Below are positions 13,082 to 23,209 of a DNA stretch of 64,000 nucleotides, piece by piece. How positions within the stretch are numbered: position 1 is the stretch's first letter; every line of letters begins with the position of its first letter. Location: NCBI RefSeq assembly GCF_040412085.2, contig NZ_CP115920.1, positions 248,001 to 312,000 of the forward strand, given 5' to 3'. Both the position numbers and the translations under genes were made by a program. The notes below the pieces were generated by a model. That model was not told the DNA's origin. It was given only the letters and a program-made list of their open reading frames with translations, and did no database searches. Origin of the DNA: Vibrio sp. CB1-14 (GTDB lineage Bacteria > Pseudomonadota > Gammaproteobacteria > Enterobacterales > Vibrionaceae).

Positions 13082-14262
13082 TATTTCTCCTCCGTGATAA
13101 TGGTTGTCACTTCACGGCGCAGGCGTTCGCTAATCACATCAGACAGCTGCGCTTGTGTTTCAAGTTTCACAGGGTAGTTCACTTGGATGTTTTGCTGACT
13201 CAGCTTACCCAGTGCCGCATTAAACTCTTTAACGCTGTTATTATCCATATCGAAGAAGGATTCTGACCATTGATCTGCGGTCTCCAGTGACATCTTGTAG
13301 ATCTCACCTTGCTCTTCGTACACAGCTCGTATTGCCGTCTCAATTTTCGACTTGATGTTCTCACGTAGGTAAAAGTGCTGTTCTGGTGACAGTAGTGGGA
13401 TAACATTGCCGTCACGGCTGCGAAAGGTGATGAAGTTCTCTGAGAAATCTTTCAAAGAAGTCATCAAGTTATCTTGCCAGTCGTAGATATCCTGCGATAC
13501 CTGACGTTTTTCTACCGCCGGAGCATCAGGCAGAATAGCGTTGGCAAGTGGCAGTTGGTCGACTTCGCGCTGCAGGGAAGTCAGGCGAAGCACTAAACCA
13601 TCACGGTCAATCAAAGGTACTGTGCGCAGCTTAGTGATGTCGTTTGCCATGGATTGGCGCAGGGAAACAAGGCTTGGGTCGTTGAGCGCGGCGATGCGTT
13701 GATCAGCACTCTCCATCAAGCGTGTTGCACTGACCACATCGTGTTCTAGGAACAGTTTACGTCCAGCCAGCTTTACCAAGTAATCCGCTTCTGCTAATAG
13801 CCAATCATTAGGACGGCGGCCTTTTACATCGGCGACAGCAAGTTGCAGGCTCTCGATGCTCTTCTTCTGCTGACCTAATACCACTTCTGCTTTGTGAGTC
13901 ATGGTTTTTGCTTGCTCTAACGTGTCAGCTTGAACTTGCTGCATTTCAGAGCTTAGCGAGCTTTGTGATGCTTTGATTTGGGCTTCAAGCCTTGCGATAC
14001 GAGCTTCGTAGTCGCCAGCCTGCTTTTGCATCATAAAGGTCATGCCACCACCTAGTAGCAGAGCAATAATGATGGCAGCTGTACCAAGCTTCACACCACG
14101 CTTACCCTGCTTTTCTTCAAACTCAGGGGCTTTTGGTTGCGTGGTTTGGTCGTCGACGGTGTTCGTCTCGGGCTCGTTAGATTGTTTAGTGTTCTCTGGG
14201 GCTAGAGTTACGTCTTTTTTGTCTTCAGACTGGATTTGCTCGTCTTTATTTTTGTTCGTCAT
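13081..14262 (-). CDS. hemX: HemX, membrane protein with putative uroporphyrinogen-III methyltransferase annotation
   Basis: 393 residues, the same length as E. coli HemX. It has an acidic, Lys/Asn/Thr-rich cytoplasmic N-terminus (1-55), one membrane helix (~57-77), a coiled-coil (~80-140) and a conserved C-terminal domain containing RPNDWLLAEADYLVKLAGRK (~152-171). It was once annotated as a SAM-dependent methyltransferase but no SAM-binding motif is visible; a scaffolding role in haem synthesis is more likely. The start overlaps the 3' end of hemD by 17 bp and the stop touches hemY, indicating tight translational coupling. Confidence 0.92.
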   Translation of the reverse strand: MTNKNKDEQIQSEDKKDVTLAPENTKQSNEPETNTVDDQTTQPKAPEFEEKQGKRGVKLGTAAIIIALLLGGGMTFMMQKQAGDYEARIARLEAQIKASQSSLSSEMQQVQADTLEQAKTMTHKAEVVLGQQKKSIESLQLAVADVKGRRPNDWLLAEADYLVKLAGRKLFLEHDVVSATRLMESADQRIAALNDPSLVSLRQSMANDITKLRTVPLIDRDGLVLRLTSLQREVDQLPLANAILPDAPAVEKRQVSQDIYDWQDNLMTSLKDFSENFITFRSRDGNVIPLLSPEQHFYLRENIKSKIETAIRAVYEEQGEIYKMSLETADQWSESFFDMDNNSVKEFNAALGKLSQQNIQVNYPVKLETQAQLSDVISERLRREVTTIITEEK

Positions 14263-15004
14263 TGTTTAGTCCTGTTTTTAGACGCTGGAGAGCAGCAAAT
14301 AGAGTAGAGTTCGATGCACCTTGGCTATTAGTAATGTTATTAAATCCTTGGGCTATCGCTTGCTTGGCGATTCGTTCACTGGGAACCAATAGCCATTGTT
14401 GTTTCAACCATGCATGTTGTGATTCTGGCATTGCAGCCACTAAATGATCCAGTTGTTCCGCACTTGTGACCACCATGGTATCAATCTGGGCTTGTTGCCA
14501 TTGTTCTATCGCGGCAGATTCGACGGCTCGATATTGGCGCTGATATAGCTGCAAATAATGCACATGGGCGCCTCGTTTCGTCAACTCATCGAAGATGAGC
14601 TCACGCCCGCCATTGCCACGAAGAATGACAACACGCTTGCCGGCAACGCCGACTAGCTCAGGCATGGCGAGCAGGTGTTCACTGTCGCTAACCGAGGGAT
14701 AGTGTACGTTTTGTTGCACTATTTTGCTCAATTCATGTGCGGTTTTTTGACCAACCCCAAGATAAATAGCGTGATTCGGCATGCTGTCCGGGTGTGTTGA
14801 AAGCGGCTTTGAAAGGCCATGCACGGCGTATTGGCTGACTGCTATAACAATGTCGGCGCAGCGAAGTTTGGTGAGTTGAGATGAATCGAGGGAAGTCAGA
14901 TGAATATCAATAAGGGGGTAATGGAGGGCATAGCCCCCCATCTTTTCAATCAGAGCGCAGAGTTCAATACCTTGGGTTTCAGGCCTTGTCACCAGTACTC
15001 TCAT
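14246..15004 (-). CDS. hemD: Uroporphyrinogen-III synthase
   Basis: The 252-residue protein cyclises hydroxymethylbilane to uroporphyrinogen III with inversion of ring D. HemD sequences diverge strongly, but the N-terminus VLVTRPETQG, the hinge region KRVVILRGNGGRELI (~residues 122-136) and the C-terminal SEQLDHL segment are characteristic. It begins 6 bp after the hemC stop and overlaps hemX by 17 bp, the standard hemCDXY order of gammaproteobacteria. Confidence 0.93.
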   Translation of the reverse strand: MRVLVTRPETQGIELCALIEKMGGYALHYPLIDIHLTSLDSSQLTKLRCADIVIAVSQYAVHGLSKPLSTHPDSMPNHAIYLGVGQKTAHELSKIVQQNVHYPSVSDSEHLLAMPELVGVAGKRVVILRGNGGRELIFDELTKRGAHVHYLQLYQRQYRAVESAAIEQWQQAQIDTMVVTSAEQLDHLVAAMPESQHAWLKQQWLLVPSERIAKQAIAQGFNNITNSQGASNSTLFAALQRLKTGLNNDEQK

Positions 15005-15010
15005 CAGGCA

Positions 15011-15949
15011 TTACTCGTGATCTTGGTAAAGCTTCTCAAGGATTTCTTTAGCGCCATCGGCGAGGAGCTGGTTCGCTAGCTGTACACCCAATGCTTCGGC
15101 ATCTTGGCGGCTACCTTGGATTTCACCGCGTACGATTTTGCTGCCGTCGGGCTCACCGACTAGAGCGCGTAGCCAAATGTTGTCACCATCAATCAGAGAG
15201 TAGCTGCCAATTGGCACCTGACAGCCACCTTCTAGCGTCAGGTTCATGGCGCGCTCACAGCGCACACGATCGGCGGTTTCTGTGTGGTTTAGTGGCTCCA
15301 GTAATTTGATCAGACGCTCATCATCAAGACGGCACTCAATGCCAACCGCGCCTTGGCCAACTGCAGGAAGAGATTCCTCAGGCTCGATAAAGCTGCGAAT
15401 ACGTGACTCAAGCTCAAGACGCTTAAGGCCAGCAGCGGCAAGAATAATGGCATCGTACTCACCGTTGTCGAGTTTACCCAGACGGGTGCCTACGTTGCCG
15501 CGCAACTCTTTGATGATCAGATCAGGACGCTGCTCTTTGAGCTGACACTGCCTACGCAAACTACACGTACCGACGATAGCGCCTTGCGGTAGGTCACTAA
15601 TGCTTGCATAGGTATTAGAGACAAATGCATCACGTGGATCTTCACGCTCACAGATGGTCACAAGCCCCAGGCCTTCTGGAAAATCAACCGGGACATCTTT
15701 CATCGAGTGCACAGCTAGGTCAGCACGACCTTCCAGCATCGCCACTTCAAGCTCTTTAACGAACAGCCCTTTACCACCAACCTTTGCTAGGGGCGTGTCT
15801 AGGATAATGTCGCCTTTGGTTACCATAGTCACCAATTCAACCTCGAGTCCAGGGTGTGCAGCAATCAATGCGTCCTTCACATAGTGAGCTTGCCATAGTG
15901 CAAGGGGACTTTTACGGGTAGCAATTCGAATAGGCTGAGTCTGGGTCAT
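15011..15949 (-). CDS. hemC: Porphobilinogen deaminase (hydroxymethylbilane synthase)
   Basis: This enzyme polymerises four porphobilinogens into hydroxymethylbilane in the cytoplasm. The 312-residue reading starts at ATG 15949 ([20 protein letters not shown]), matching the E. coli start; the open frame extends 123 bp further upstream but without homology. Family signatures include [22 protein letters not shown] (catalytic Asp region), ALKRLELE-type core sequence, and [14 protein letters not shown], whose Cys binds the dipyrromethane cofactor. It is the first gene of the hem operon and divergent from cyaA across a 344-bp gap holding a CRP-like site. Confidence 0.96.
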   Translation of the reverse strand: MTQTQPIRIATRKSPLALWQAHYVKDALIAAHPGLEVELVTMVTKGDIILDTPLAKVGGKGLFVKELEVAMLEGRADLAVHSMKDVPVDFPEGLGLVTICEREDPRDAFVSNTYASISDLPQGAIVGTCSLRRQCQLKEQRPDLIIKELRGNVGTRLGKLDNGEYDAIILAAAGLKRLELESRIRSFIEPEESLPAVGQGAVGIECRLDDERLIKLLEPLNHTETADRVRCERAMNLTLEGGCQVPIGSYSLIDGDNIWLRALVGEPDGSKIVRGEIQGSRQDAEALGVQLANQLLADGAKEILEKLYQDHE

Positions 15950-16293
15950 AGTGTTCTCGTAAGCATCTCGTTTGTTCTGATGGTTCAATCGTATCATTGA
16001 CTCAAAGAAATGCTTAGCGATTTCCCAAACCCGAGCACAAACGAGAACTTTAGCGATCACAGATATTATCAATAGTGTGAGATTAATCGCATTTGTTGTG
16101 GTAACTACTGTTAGAATTGTCCGCTATGATTTGGAAGGCTGAACCAAACGCCACCGCAGTGGGTATTGAGTTGTTGTAGTGCCGAGTATCACTTTACCGC
16201 TTATAATAAAAATGATACATTGATCACGTTTTGGACGCTTGTTTGTTTAAAACCTATGCAAAATAGCAGTTAGATTGAACCTAGGAATCACCC
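15950..16293. promoter_or_regulatory. hemC-cyaA divergent control region with a CRP-like site
   Basis: The 344-bp gap has no gene. At 16076-16091 lies TGTGA-GATTAA-TCGCA, one mismatch from the CRP consensus TGTGA-N6-TCACA and flanked by T-rich bases. A TATAAT at 16202-16207 is a candidate cyaA -10, but no good -35 is at proper distance. In E. coli, cAMP-CRP represses cyaA, so an autoregulatory site here would make sense; a role on hemC is equally possible by position. Site calls are by eye. Confidence 0.45.
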
Positions 16294-18828
16294 TTGCAGG
16301 CATACACTCAAACCCTTATACAAAGGTTAGATACCCTAAACCAGCAGCGTATTGAGCGCGCGCTGGCGCTTATGGATCTGCAAGGCCAACGTGTATTTCA
16401 GCTTATTCCAGCACTGTTTCACTTCAACCACCCGATCATTCCCGGTTTTTACGAAGCCAGTAGCCCTAGCGGCGTGTTTGGTTTTGAAGCCAACGAACTC
16501 CAGCAGCAATTCCTCGATGATATCGCGCTCGCATTGGGTCAACCTTTGCCGCAGCCAAGTCAAAATGAGATCCTTGGTTTGTATACGATGGGAAGTACCT
16601 CATCGATAGGTCAAAGCACGTCGAGTGACTTGGATATATGGGTCTGTATCTCCCCGCAAATGTCGACTAAATCCAGAGAACTGCTCAGCAATAAGTGTTT
16701 GCTGATAACAGACTGGGCAAAAGGCCTTGGGGTGGAAGCGAACTTCTTTTTAATGGATGAAGATCGTTTTCGTAGCAACATCTCTGAGGAGATGACGGGT
16801 GATAACTGTGGTTCATCACAACACCTATTGCTACTGGATGAGTTCTATCGTTCTGCGGTACGCCTAGGCGGCCAGCGCCTGTTGTGGCAAATCGTGCCGC
16901 CAGAGATGGAAGAGTGCTACGAAGATTACGTTGCTAAAATGTGCAATGAAGGCCACATCAATTGCGATGAGTGGATTGACTTCGGGCGTCTGAATCGCAT
17001 CCCTGCAGAAGAGTACTTTGGTTCGAGTCTGTGGCAGCTCTATAAGAGCATCGACTCCCCTTATAAGTCGGTACTTAAAGCTATTTTGCTTGAGGCGTAT
17101 TCTTGGGAATACCCGCACACCCAATTACTAAGCATTGATACTAAACGTCGCTTCTTTGCCCATGAGCCTGATCTCTATGGTATGGATGCGTATTATCTGA
17201 TGCTTGAGAAAGTAACGCGCTATCTTGAGCGTATTGACGATGAGACCCGCTTGGACTTGGTTCGTCGTTGTTTCTATCTCAAAACGCACGAGAAACTATC
17301 TCGCGAGCCTGGTGTCGGTTCGATGCCATGGCGCCGTGAAGCGCTGACGCAAATGACCACCAATTGGAATTGGTCGCAAGAGGTGCTTAAAGAGCTCGAC
17401 AACCGCCGTAACTGGAAGGTTGAGCAGGTGATGCAAGTGCATAACTCGCTGCTTGATGCACTGATGCTCAGCTATCGTAACCTGATCCAATTTGCGAGAC
17501 GCAATGACATCACCTCGGCAATCAGTCCGCAAGACATCAGTATTCTTGCTCGTAAGTTGTATGCCGCGTTTGAGGTATTGCCGGGCAAAGTCACTCTGCT
17601 CAATCCGCAAATCTCACCTGATTTACATGAGCCCGATCTAACGTTTATCGAGGTTCAGCAAGGTAAGAGTTACCAGTCGGGTTGGTATCTGTATAAGCAG
17701 CCGCTGATCCCGCATCGAATCCTAGGCCAAGCACCACTCGAGCATAACGAATACTTAAGCAAGCTTGTTGCTTGGGCGTTCTTTAATGGCCTTATCACTG
17801 AGTCGACACGTTTGAACTCGGTAGTGCGTGATGCGCATATTGATATCGATAAGTTCTATCAGATGGTCAGTGATCTGCGTAATACCTTCTCGTTGCGCAA
17901 GCGTCGCCCGAGTATGCAAGCATTAGGTAGCCCATGTGAGATAAGCCAGCTTGCCATGTTCATCAACTTTGAGAACGATCCGACGCAGGAGCTTTCTGCG
18001 AAGGCGTCTAAAGTTGATTTGAAGAATGTTGATATCTTAAGCTTTGGCAGCGAAGGTAAAAGCCTGATTGGTTCGGTCGATTTGGTGTACCGTAACTCTT
18101 GGCATGAAGTGCGCACCCTTCACTTTGAAGGTGAAACGGCAATGCTGGATGCGCTGAAAACTGTGCTCGGCAAAATGCACCAAGATGCGTTCCCGCCAGA
18201 GTCGGTAGACGTGTTCTGTTACAGCAAGAACTTGCGCGGCGTGTTAAGAAACACGGTCTATCAACTGCTAGCGGAGTGTATTGAGCTGCGCTTGAAGCCG
18301 ATTGACCAGGAAAAGCGTCGCCGCTTCAAAGCACTGAAAGTCGCCAACCAGATGTATGGCTTGTTCTTTGAACGTCGCGGTGTTTCGGTGCAGAAATTGG
18401 AGAACTCGGTGGACTTTTACCGCAGTATCTCAACCAATAAGCTGCAAGGTTCACCGCTGCTCATGCTGGATAAAGAAGTGGAGTATCAGCTGCCTCAAGT
18501 GGTCGATGGGTTTGCCAGCGAAGGTTTGATTCAGTTCTTCTTCGAAGACACTGACAACGGCTTCAACATTTATGTGTTGGATGAATCAAATCAGATTGAG
18601 GTTTACCATCAGATGCGCGGCAGCAAAGATGAGATGATTGCTAGCGTAAACAGTTTCTACACCTCAAACGTCAACGACGACAATGAGGTGTCATCGAAGC
18701 TGATTAACTTCAACTTGCCGCAGTACTACCAGCTTGTGCATGCGGAAGAAGGAGAGCCTTACATCATTCCTTACCGTAACGACGGCGGCTCTTCCAACTC
18801 TCGTAATTCAAAAGCAGTCAATGCTTGA
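16294..18828 (+). CDS. cyaA: Class I adenylate cyclase
   Basis: The 844-residue protein (E. coli 848) makes cAMP for CRP signalling. The N-terminal catalytic domain carries the nucleotidyltransferase signature LYTMGSTSSIGQSTSSDLDIWV (~residues 95-116: GS at the start of the signature and the DLD pair), followed by the long C-terminal regulatory domain that in enterics responds to the glucose PTS. Translation starts with TTG, in exact register with E. coli CyaA, which also uses TTG; AGGAA lies 7-10 bases upstream. The poor start probably keeps expression low. It is divergent from hemC and convergent with cyaY. Confidence 0.97.
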   Translation: MQAYTQTLIQRLDTLNQQRIERALALMDLQGQRVFQLIPALFHFNHPIIPGFYEASSPSGVFGFEANELQQQFLDDIALALGQPLPQPSQNEILGLYTMGSTSSIGQSTSSDLDIWVCISPQMSTKSRELLSNKCLLITDWAKGLGVEANFFLMDEDRFRSNISEEMTGDNCGSSQHLLLLDEFYRSAVRLGGQRLLWQIVPPEMEECYEDYVAKMCNEGHINCDEWIDFGRLNRIPAEEYFGSSLWQLYKSIDSPYKSVLKAILLEAYSWEYPHTQLLSIDTKRRFFAHEPDLYGMDAYYLMLEKVTRYLERIDDETRLDLVRRCFYLKTHEKLSREPGVGSMPWRREALTQMTTNWNWSQEVLKELDNRRNWKVEQVMQVHNSLLDALMLSYRNLIQFARRNDITSAISPQDISILARKLYAAFEVLPGKVTLLNPQISPDLHEPDLTFIEVQQGKSYQSGWYLYKQPLIPHRILGQAPLEHNEYLSKLVAWAFFNGLITESTRLNSVVRDAHIDIDKFYQMVSDLRNTFSLRKRRPSMQALGSPCEISQLAMFINFENDPTQELSAKASKVDLKNVDILSFGSEGKSLIGSVDLVYRNSWHEVRTLHFEGETAMLDALKTVLGKMHQDAFPPESVDVFCYSKNLRGVLRNTVYQLLAECIELRLKPIDQEKRRRFKALKVANQMYGLFFERRGVSVQKLENSVDFYRSISTNKLQGSPLLMLDKEVEYQLPQVVDGFASEGLIQFFFEDTDNGFNIYVLDESNQIEVYHQMRGSKDEMIASVNSFYTSNVNDDNEVSSKLINFNLPQYYQLVHAEEGEPYIIPYRNDGGSSNSRNSKAVNA

Positions 18829-18830
18829 TG

Positions 18831-18858
18831 CATCGGTTGGGCTTATACCCAATCGATG
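18831..18858. terminator. Hairpin between cyaA and cyaY stop codons
   Basis: CATCGGTTGGG / CCCAATCGATG with a six-base loop fills the 14-bp gap between the convergent genes and runs into the end of cyaY. There is no T run, so it may be a weak terminator or just an mRNA 3'-end stabiliser. Confidence 0.35.
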
Positions 18859-19157
18859 TCTTCACTCGCGTGTTTCTCACACTCTTCTTTGACCATAGTC
18901 ATCAGTTCAAGACCGGTCTTTGAGCATATCCACTTATCTTCAATCAGCTTGAAGTGAAATCCACCTGATTTTGACGCAAGCCAGATTTCGTGCATCGGCT
19001 CTTGGCGGTTGATGATGATTTGACTGCGATCTTCAAATTCCAGTGTCATGACGTTGCCCGTCACTTCATAATCGATATCGGCACCCGATTCGTCGATGGC
19101 TTCTTCGATGTTTTGTAGTTGAGCATCGACCAGTTGGTGAAATTCCGTGTCGTTCAT
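18843..19157 (-). CDS. cyaY: Frataxin homologue CyaY
   Basis: The 104-residue protein matches bacterial frataxin (E. coli 106). It binds iron and modulates Fe-S cluster assembly on the IscS/IscU complex. Visible are an acidic first helix (FHQLVDAQLQNIEEAID, residues 6-22), the beta-strand core (VMTLEFEDRSQIIINRQEP) and the family motif EIWLASKSGGFHFK. It is transcribed towards cyaA, the usual cyaA/cyaY arrangement, and divergent from the lptM operon. Length and start (ATG) agree with the family. Confidence 0.95.
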   Translation of the reverse strand: MNDTEFHQLVDAQLQNIEEAIDESGADIDYEVTGNVMTLEFEDRSQIIINRQEPMHEIWLASKSGGFHFKLIEDKWICSKTGLELMTMVKEECEKHASEDIDWV

Positions 19158-19231
19158 TTTGTAATCCTATTGCTTTTCTAATTCGTGGTGCGATTATAGG
19201 GGGCATTGATTCAATAATCACGATATGCAAA

Positions 19232-19369
19232 ATGAAAAAGACGATTACAGCAATGTTTATGCTTGTAATAGTAGGACTAGCGGGATGCGGCCAGACTGGC
19301 GACTTGTATATGCCTGCTGAAGACGCACCAACCAACGAGCAAGCACAAATAGCCATCGACACAGTGTAA
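19232..19369 (+). CDS. lptM: LptM (YifL)-type small lipoprotein
   Basis: This 45-residue ORF is too short for typical ORF calling. It begins MKKTITAMFMLVIVGLAGCG: a lysine pair, a hydrophobic core and a lipobox LAGC giving lipidated Cys19. The mature stretch QTGDLYMPAED is the LptM/YifL signature. LptM helps the outer-membrane LPS translocon LptDE mature by promoting correct LptD disulphides. It stands directly before lysA (13 bp), as in other gammaproteobacteria where it precedes lysA/dapF. Context, length and signature agree strongly. Confidence 0.9.
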   Translation: MKKTITAMFMLVIVGLAGCGQTGDLYMPAEDAPTNEQAQIAIDTV

Positions 19370-19382
19370 AGGGATACAGGAT

Positions 19383-20636
19383 TTGGATTATTTCAACTAT
19401 CAGGACGATGGCCAGCTTTGGGCCGAGAATACGTCACTTACCGAACTTGCCGAGCAATACGGCACACCACTTTATGTTTATTCTCGTGCGACGCTAGAGC
19501 GTCACTGGAATGCATTTGATAAATCTGTTGGCGACCACCCACACTTGGTGTGTTATGCAGTGAAAGCGAACTCGAATATCGGTGTGCTTAACGTACTGGC
19601 ACGTTTGGGTTCAGGCTTTGATATTGTTTCTGGCGGCGAGCTAGAACGTGTGGTTGCCGCGGGTGGCGATCCTAGTAAAGTGGTGTTCTCAGGTGTAGGT
19701 AAAACCGCGCAAGAGATGCGTCGTGCGCTTGAGCTTGGTATTAAGTGCTTCAATGTTGAATCGGAACCTGAGCTAGAGCGTCTAAACCAAGTCGCTGGCG
19801 AGATGGGTGTCGTGGCACCAATCTCACTGCGTATTAACCCTGATGTCGATGCGAATACTCATCCATACATTTCAACCGGTCTTCGTGATAACAAGTTTGG
19901 TATTGCGTTTGATCGCGCACCAGCGGTCTACAAGTTTGCCAGCAGCTTACCTAACCTAGCGGTTCATGGTATCGACTGCCATATCGGCTCACAGCTAACG
20001 GATATCGAACCATTCATTGATGCGACCGATCGTTTGTTAGCCCTTATTGACCAATTACGTGGCGACGGCGTTGATATTCGTCACTTAGATGTCGGTGGTG
20101 GCCTTGGTGTGGTTTATCGTGATGAGTTGCCACCACAGCCATCGGATTACGCCAAAGCACTGCTAGCTCGCTTAGAGAACCATCCAGAGCTTGAACTGAT
20201 TTTTGAGCCGGGTCGTGCGATTGCGGCTAACGCTGGCGTACTACTGACTAAGGTTGAGTTCCTAAAGCACACTGAGCATAAAAACTTCGCCATCATTGAT
20301 GCGGCAATGAACGATCTTATGCGCCCGGCGCTGTATCAAGCATGGCAAGATATCATCCCGGTTACGCCTCGTGAGGGTGAAGCTACGACTTACGATTTGG
20401 TTGGCCCAATCTGTGAAACGGGCGACTTCATCGGTAAAGATCGCGCCTTAGCACTTGAGCCAAACGATCTACTGGCCGTTCGCTCAGCTGGTGCTTACGG
20501 TTTTGTTATGTCTTCTAACTACAATACGCGACCACGAGTTGCAGAAGTGATGGTTGACGGCGAGACGGCGCACCTTGTACGTAAGCGTGAAACCTTAGAG
20601 AGTCTTTGGGAACTAGAAAGCATTTTGCCGGAGTAA
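19383..20636 (+). CDS. lysA: Diaminopimelate decarboxylase
   Basis: This PLP enzyme converts meso-diaminopimelate to lysine in the cytoplasm. The 417-residue protein has the fold-III lysine in YAVKANSN (~residue 59-66), the glycine-rich DVGGGLGV, the HIGSQ motif, the EPGRAI phosphate-binding loop and GPICETGDF, all family hallmarks. It starts at TTG ([10 protein letters not shown]) with ACAGG about 5-6 bases upstream; no ATG occurs before the conserved part. It follows lptM by 13 bp and precedes dapF by 10 bp, so substrate epimerase and decarboxylase are co-expressed. Confidence 0.96.
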   Translation: MDYFNYQDDGQLWAENTSLTELAEQYGTPLYVYSRATLERHWNAFDKSVGDHPHLVCYAVKANSNIGVLNVLARLGSGFDIVSGGELERVVAAGGDPSKVVFSGVGKTAQEMRRALELGIKCFNVESEPELERLNQVAGEMGVVAPISLRINPDVDANTHPYISTGLRDNKFGIAFDRAPAVYKFASSLPNLAVHGIDCHIGSQLTDIEPFIDATDRLLALIDQLRGDGVDIRHLDVGGGLGVVYRDELPPQPSDYAKALLARLENHPELELIFEPGRAIAANAGVLLTKVEFLKHTEHKNFAIIDAAMNDLMRPALYQAWQDIIPVTPREGEATTYDLVGPICETGDFIGKDRALALEPNDLLAVRSAGAYGFVMSSNYNTRPRVAEVMVDGETAHLVRKRETLESLWELESILPE

Positions 20637-20646
20637 CAGAACCACT

Positions 20647-21477
20647 ATGCACTTCCACTTTTCTAAAATGCACGGTTTGGGTAACGACTTTATGGTTGTT
20701 GACTGTATTACCCAGAACGTTTTCTTTTCACCTGAGCTTATCCGCCGTTTAGCAGATAGGCACACAGGTGTTGGTTTTGACCAACTGTTGATTGTTGAAG
20801 CACCTTACGATCCTGAAACGGATTTCCATTACCGCATTTTCAACGCGGATGGCAGTGAGGTAGAGCAGTGTGGCAATGGCGCACGCTGTTTTGCTCGCTT
20901 TGTGCAGATGAAAGGGCTCACCAACAAGTACAGCATCAGTGTCAGCACTAAGAAAGGCAAAATGGTGCTCAAGCTAGAAGAGAATGACTTGGTGACGGTC
21001 AACATGGGTCAACCTGAGTTCGAGCCGAGCAAGATCCCATTTAAAGCTAAGCAAAAAGAAAAGACCTATATTCTGCGTGCTGGCGACCATACCTTATTCT
21101 GTGGTGCCGTCAGTATGGGTAATCCCCACGTCGTCACCGTGGTTGATGATACGCAAACCGCGGATGTGGATAATTTAGGTCCGCTATTGGAGTCGCATGA
21201 ACGCTTCCCAGAGCGCGTTAACGCAGGCTTTATGCAAGTGCTTAGCCGTGATGAAGTGAATCTTCGCGTCTATGAACGCGGTGCGGGTGAAACCCAAGCT
21301 TGTGGTAGTGGCGCGTGTGGTGCGGTCGCGGTGGGTATCGTGCAAGGGTTACTGGATGAAACGGTGCAAGTGCACTTGCCGGGCGGCGATTTGAAGATCA
21401 GTTGGAAAGGTCCAGGTCATCCACTGTATATGACAGGCGCAGCGGCTCACGTTTTCGATGGGCAGATTTCTTGTTAG
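20647..21477 (+). CDS. dapF: Diaminopimelate epimerase
   Basis: The 276-residue cofactor-independent racemase interconverts LL- and meso-diaminopimelate for lysine and peptidoglycan. The two catalytic cysteines are visible in [10 protein letters not shown] (~residues 77-86) and [12 protein letters not shown] (~residues 216-227), with the N-terminal [13 protein letters not shown] typical. It ends the lptM-lysA-dapF unit and is followed by a strong intrinsic terminator. Confidence 0.97.
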   Translation: MHFHFSKMHGLGNDFMVVDCITQNVFFSPELIRRLADRHTGVGFDQLLIVEAPYDPETDFHYRIFNADGSEVEQCGNGARCFARFVQMKGLTNKYSISVSTKKGKMVLKLEENDLVTVNMGQPEFEPSKIPFKAKQKEKTYILRAGDHTLFCGAVSMGNPHVVTVVDDTQTADVDNLGPLLESHERFPERVNAGFMQVLSRDEVNLRVYERGAGETQACGSGACGAVAVGIVQGLLDETVQVHLPGGDLKISWKGPGHPLYMTGAAAHVFDGQISC

Positions 21478-21495
21478 CCAATAACCCATTATACT

Positions 21496-21529
21496 AATGG
21501 CGGGTCTTTTGAGACCCGCCATTTTTTTA
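21496..21529 (+). terminator. Terminator between dapF and the DUF484-xerC genes
   Basis: AATGGCGGGTCT / AGACCCGCCATT with a short loop and T7. It is strong enough to separate lysA-dapF from DUF484-xerC-yigB; with only 29 bp left before the DUF484 start, either read-through or a promoter inside or upstream of the hairpin must feed the next genes. Confidence 0.88.
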
Positions 21530-21558
21530 TTATCTGACAGGGATTAAAGGGAATCATT

Positions 21559-22275
21559 TTGTCTGAGTTTGAAGCGAGCCATCTAACAGCAGAAGTGGTA
21601 GCAGAGTATCTTTCTGATCATCCAGATTTTTTTAAGGGTAGAGAGTCGTTAGTAGAGTCGCTTTCCTTACCTCACCAGCAGCAAGGTGCGGTGTCTTTAG
21701 TGGGGATTCAACTGCAACGACAGCGTGAACGCATTGAAGCACTGGAAGAAGAGATCACCGCCTTGATGTCGCTAGCTGCTCGTAATGATAGAACCTTCTA
21801 TGAGTTTATGTCGCTGCAAGAAAACCTGTTGAAGTGCCATGATCTGCAAAGTGTCGTTTCAGCCATTAAATACACCGCAACCGGCCTGAATCTGCGTGGT
21901 TACCTTAAGCTTATCGACAGCGATGACCATGCCGACCCATTGTCGATGGAAAGCTGGAAACGCTTTACCACCAATCATCTCAATGGCAAAGAGGCGTACT
22001 TAGGGCGGCTACGTCAAGCTGACCGCAGCATGCTATTTACTGAGCAGCAAATCAGCGATGGCCAGGTGCCAGAGCTTGGTTCTTACGTGGTTCTGCCGCT
22101 CAAACGAAAGTTTGCTCAAGGTCTGCTCATCTTCTCAAGTGACGACGGAGGTCACTTCCAACCGGATATGGATACCCTGTTTTTGCGCCACCTCGCGCTG
22201 GTGGTTTCCTATCTATGCGAGCACCTCGATTGGCAGGTGCAAGAGGAAGACAATGTCAGACCAAGCCACGCCTAA
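21559..22275 (+). CDS. DUF484 (GAF-like) protein
   Basis: The 238-residue protein belongs to DUF484, almost always found before xerC. Residues 7-25 ([18 protein letters not shown]) are the family signature. A coiled-coil (~residues 50-75) is followed by a GAF-like sensor domain (~80-235). Function is not established. The TTG start follows AAAGGGAATCA; its 3' end overlaps xerC by 23 bp, implying coupling. Confidence 0.85.
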   Translation: MSEFEASHLTAEVVAEYLSDHPDFFKGRESLVESLSLPHQQQGAVSLVGIQLQRQRERIEALEEEITALMSLAARNDRTFYEFMSLQENLLKCHDLQSVVSAIKYTATGLNLRGYLKLIDSDDHADPLSMESWKRFTTNHLNGKEAYLGRLRQADRSMLFTEQQISDGQVPELGSYVVLPLKRKFAQGLLIFSSDDGGHFQPDMDTLFLRHLALVVSYLCEHLDWQVQEEDNVRPSHA

Positions 22276-23209
22276 AGCAAACCTTCCTAGCGGGCTGCAA
22301 AAGCCGCTAGATAAGTTCTACGAGTATCTGCGTAGCGAGAAAGGGCTTAGCCTGCATACTCAACGCAATTACCGCCAGCAGCTTGAAACAATGGGGCAAC
22401 ACCTAAATGAAATGGGCGTGAAAGCTTGGACTCAAGTGGATGCTGGGTGGGTAAGGCAGCTTGCGGGTAAAGGGATGCGTGAGGGGATGAAAGCGAGCAG
22501 CATTGCCACGCGTCTATCGTCGCTGCGCAGCTTCTTCGATTTCCTTATTCTGCGTGGTGAACTGACTGCGAACCCTGCAAAAGGCGTCAGTGCGCCGCGT
22601 AAACAAAGACCTCTACCTAAGAACTTAGATGTGGATGAAGTCTCCCAGCTTCTGGAAGTGGATGAAACCGACCCGCTGGCGATTCGCGACCGCGCCATGA
22701 TGGAAATGATGTATGGCGCAGGGCTACGTTTGGCGGAAATGGTGGGGATTGATGTTAAGCACCTCAATTTGTCGAGTGGTGAAATTCGCGTTATCGGTAA
22801 AGGTAACAAAGAGCGTAAGGTACCTTTCTCTGGGTATGCGACGGAATGGGCGCAAAAGTGGCTTAAAGTGCGTGGTGAGCTAGCAAAGCCGGGGGAGCCA
22901 GCATTGTTCGTCTCCAAACTGGGTACGCGCATTTCCCATCGCAGTGTACAAAAGCGCATGGCGGAGTGGGGACAAAAGCAGTCCTTGGCAAGTCATGTCA
23001 GCCCACACAAACTGCGTCACTCGTTTGCGACTCATATGCTTGAGTCGAGCAATAACTTACGTGCGGTACAAGAGCTGCTTGGTCATGAGAACATCTCAAC
23101 CACACAGATCTATACCCACCTTGATTTCCAACATCTTGCCCAAGCGTATGATCAAGCTCACCCTAGAGCACATAAGAAAGGTAAGCCTAAGCAACAAGAG
23201 GATTCCTAA
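22253..23209 (+). CDS. xerC: Tyrosine recombinase XerC
   Basis: XerC acts with XerD at the dif site to resolve chromosome dimers. The 318-residue reading begins at ATG 22253 ([10 protein letters not shown]) inside the end of the DUF484 gene; the frame is open further upstream but that part is merely an out-of-frame shadow of DUF484. Catalytic residues are visible: Arg in GAGLRLAEM, Lys in [28 protein letters not shown] and the nucleophile Tyr in IYTHLDF. E. coli XerC is 298 residues; the surplus is a short Lys-rich tail. It overlaps yigB by 1 bp. Confidence 0.96.
   Translation: MSDQATPKANLPSGLQKPLDKFYEYLRSEKGLSLHTQRNYRQQLETMGQHLNEMGVKAWTQVDAGWVRQLAGKGMREGMKASSIATRLSSLRSFFDFLILRGELTANPAKGVSAPRKQRPLPKNLDVDEVSQLLEVDETDPLAIRDRAMMEMMYGAGLRLAEMVGIDVKHLNLSSGEIRVIGKGNKERKVPFSGYATEWAQKWLKVRGELAKPGEPALFVSKLGTRISHRSVQKRMAEWGQKQSLASHVSPHKLRHSFATHMLESSNNLRAVQELLGHENISTTQIYTHLDFQHLAQAYDQAHPRAHKKGKPKQQEDS

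Noticed and set aside
15950..16072. N-terminal extension of hemC by 41 codons
   Set aside because: No similarity to HemC before [15 protein letters not shown]; the extension runs through the divergent promoter region.
22058..22252. Upstream extension of the xerC frame by 65 codons
   Set aside because: It is an out-of-frame reading of the DUF484 gene with unusual Cys/Trp content; homology of XerC begins at ATG 22253.
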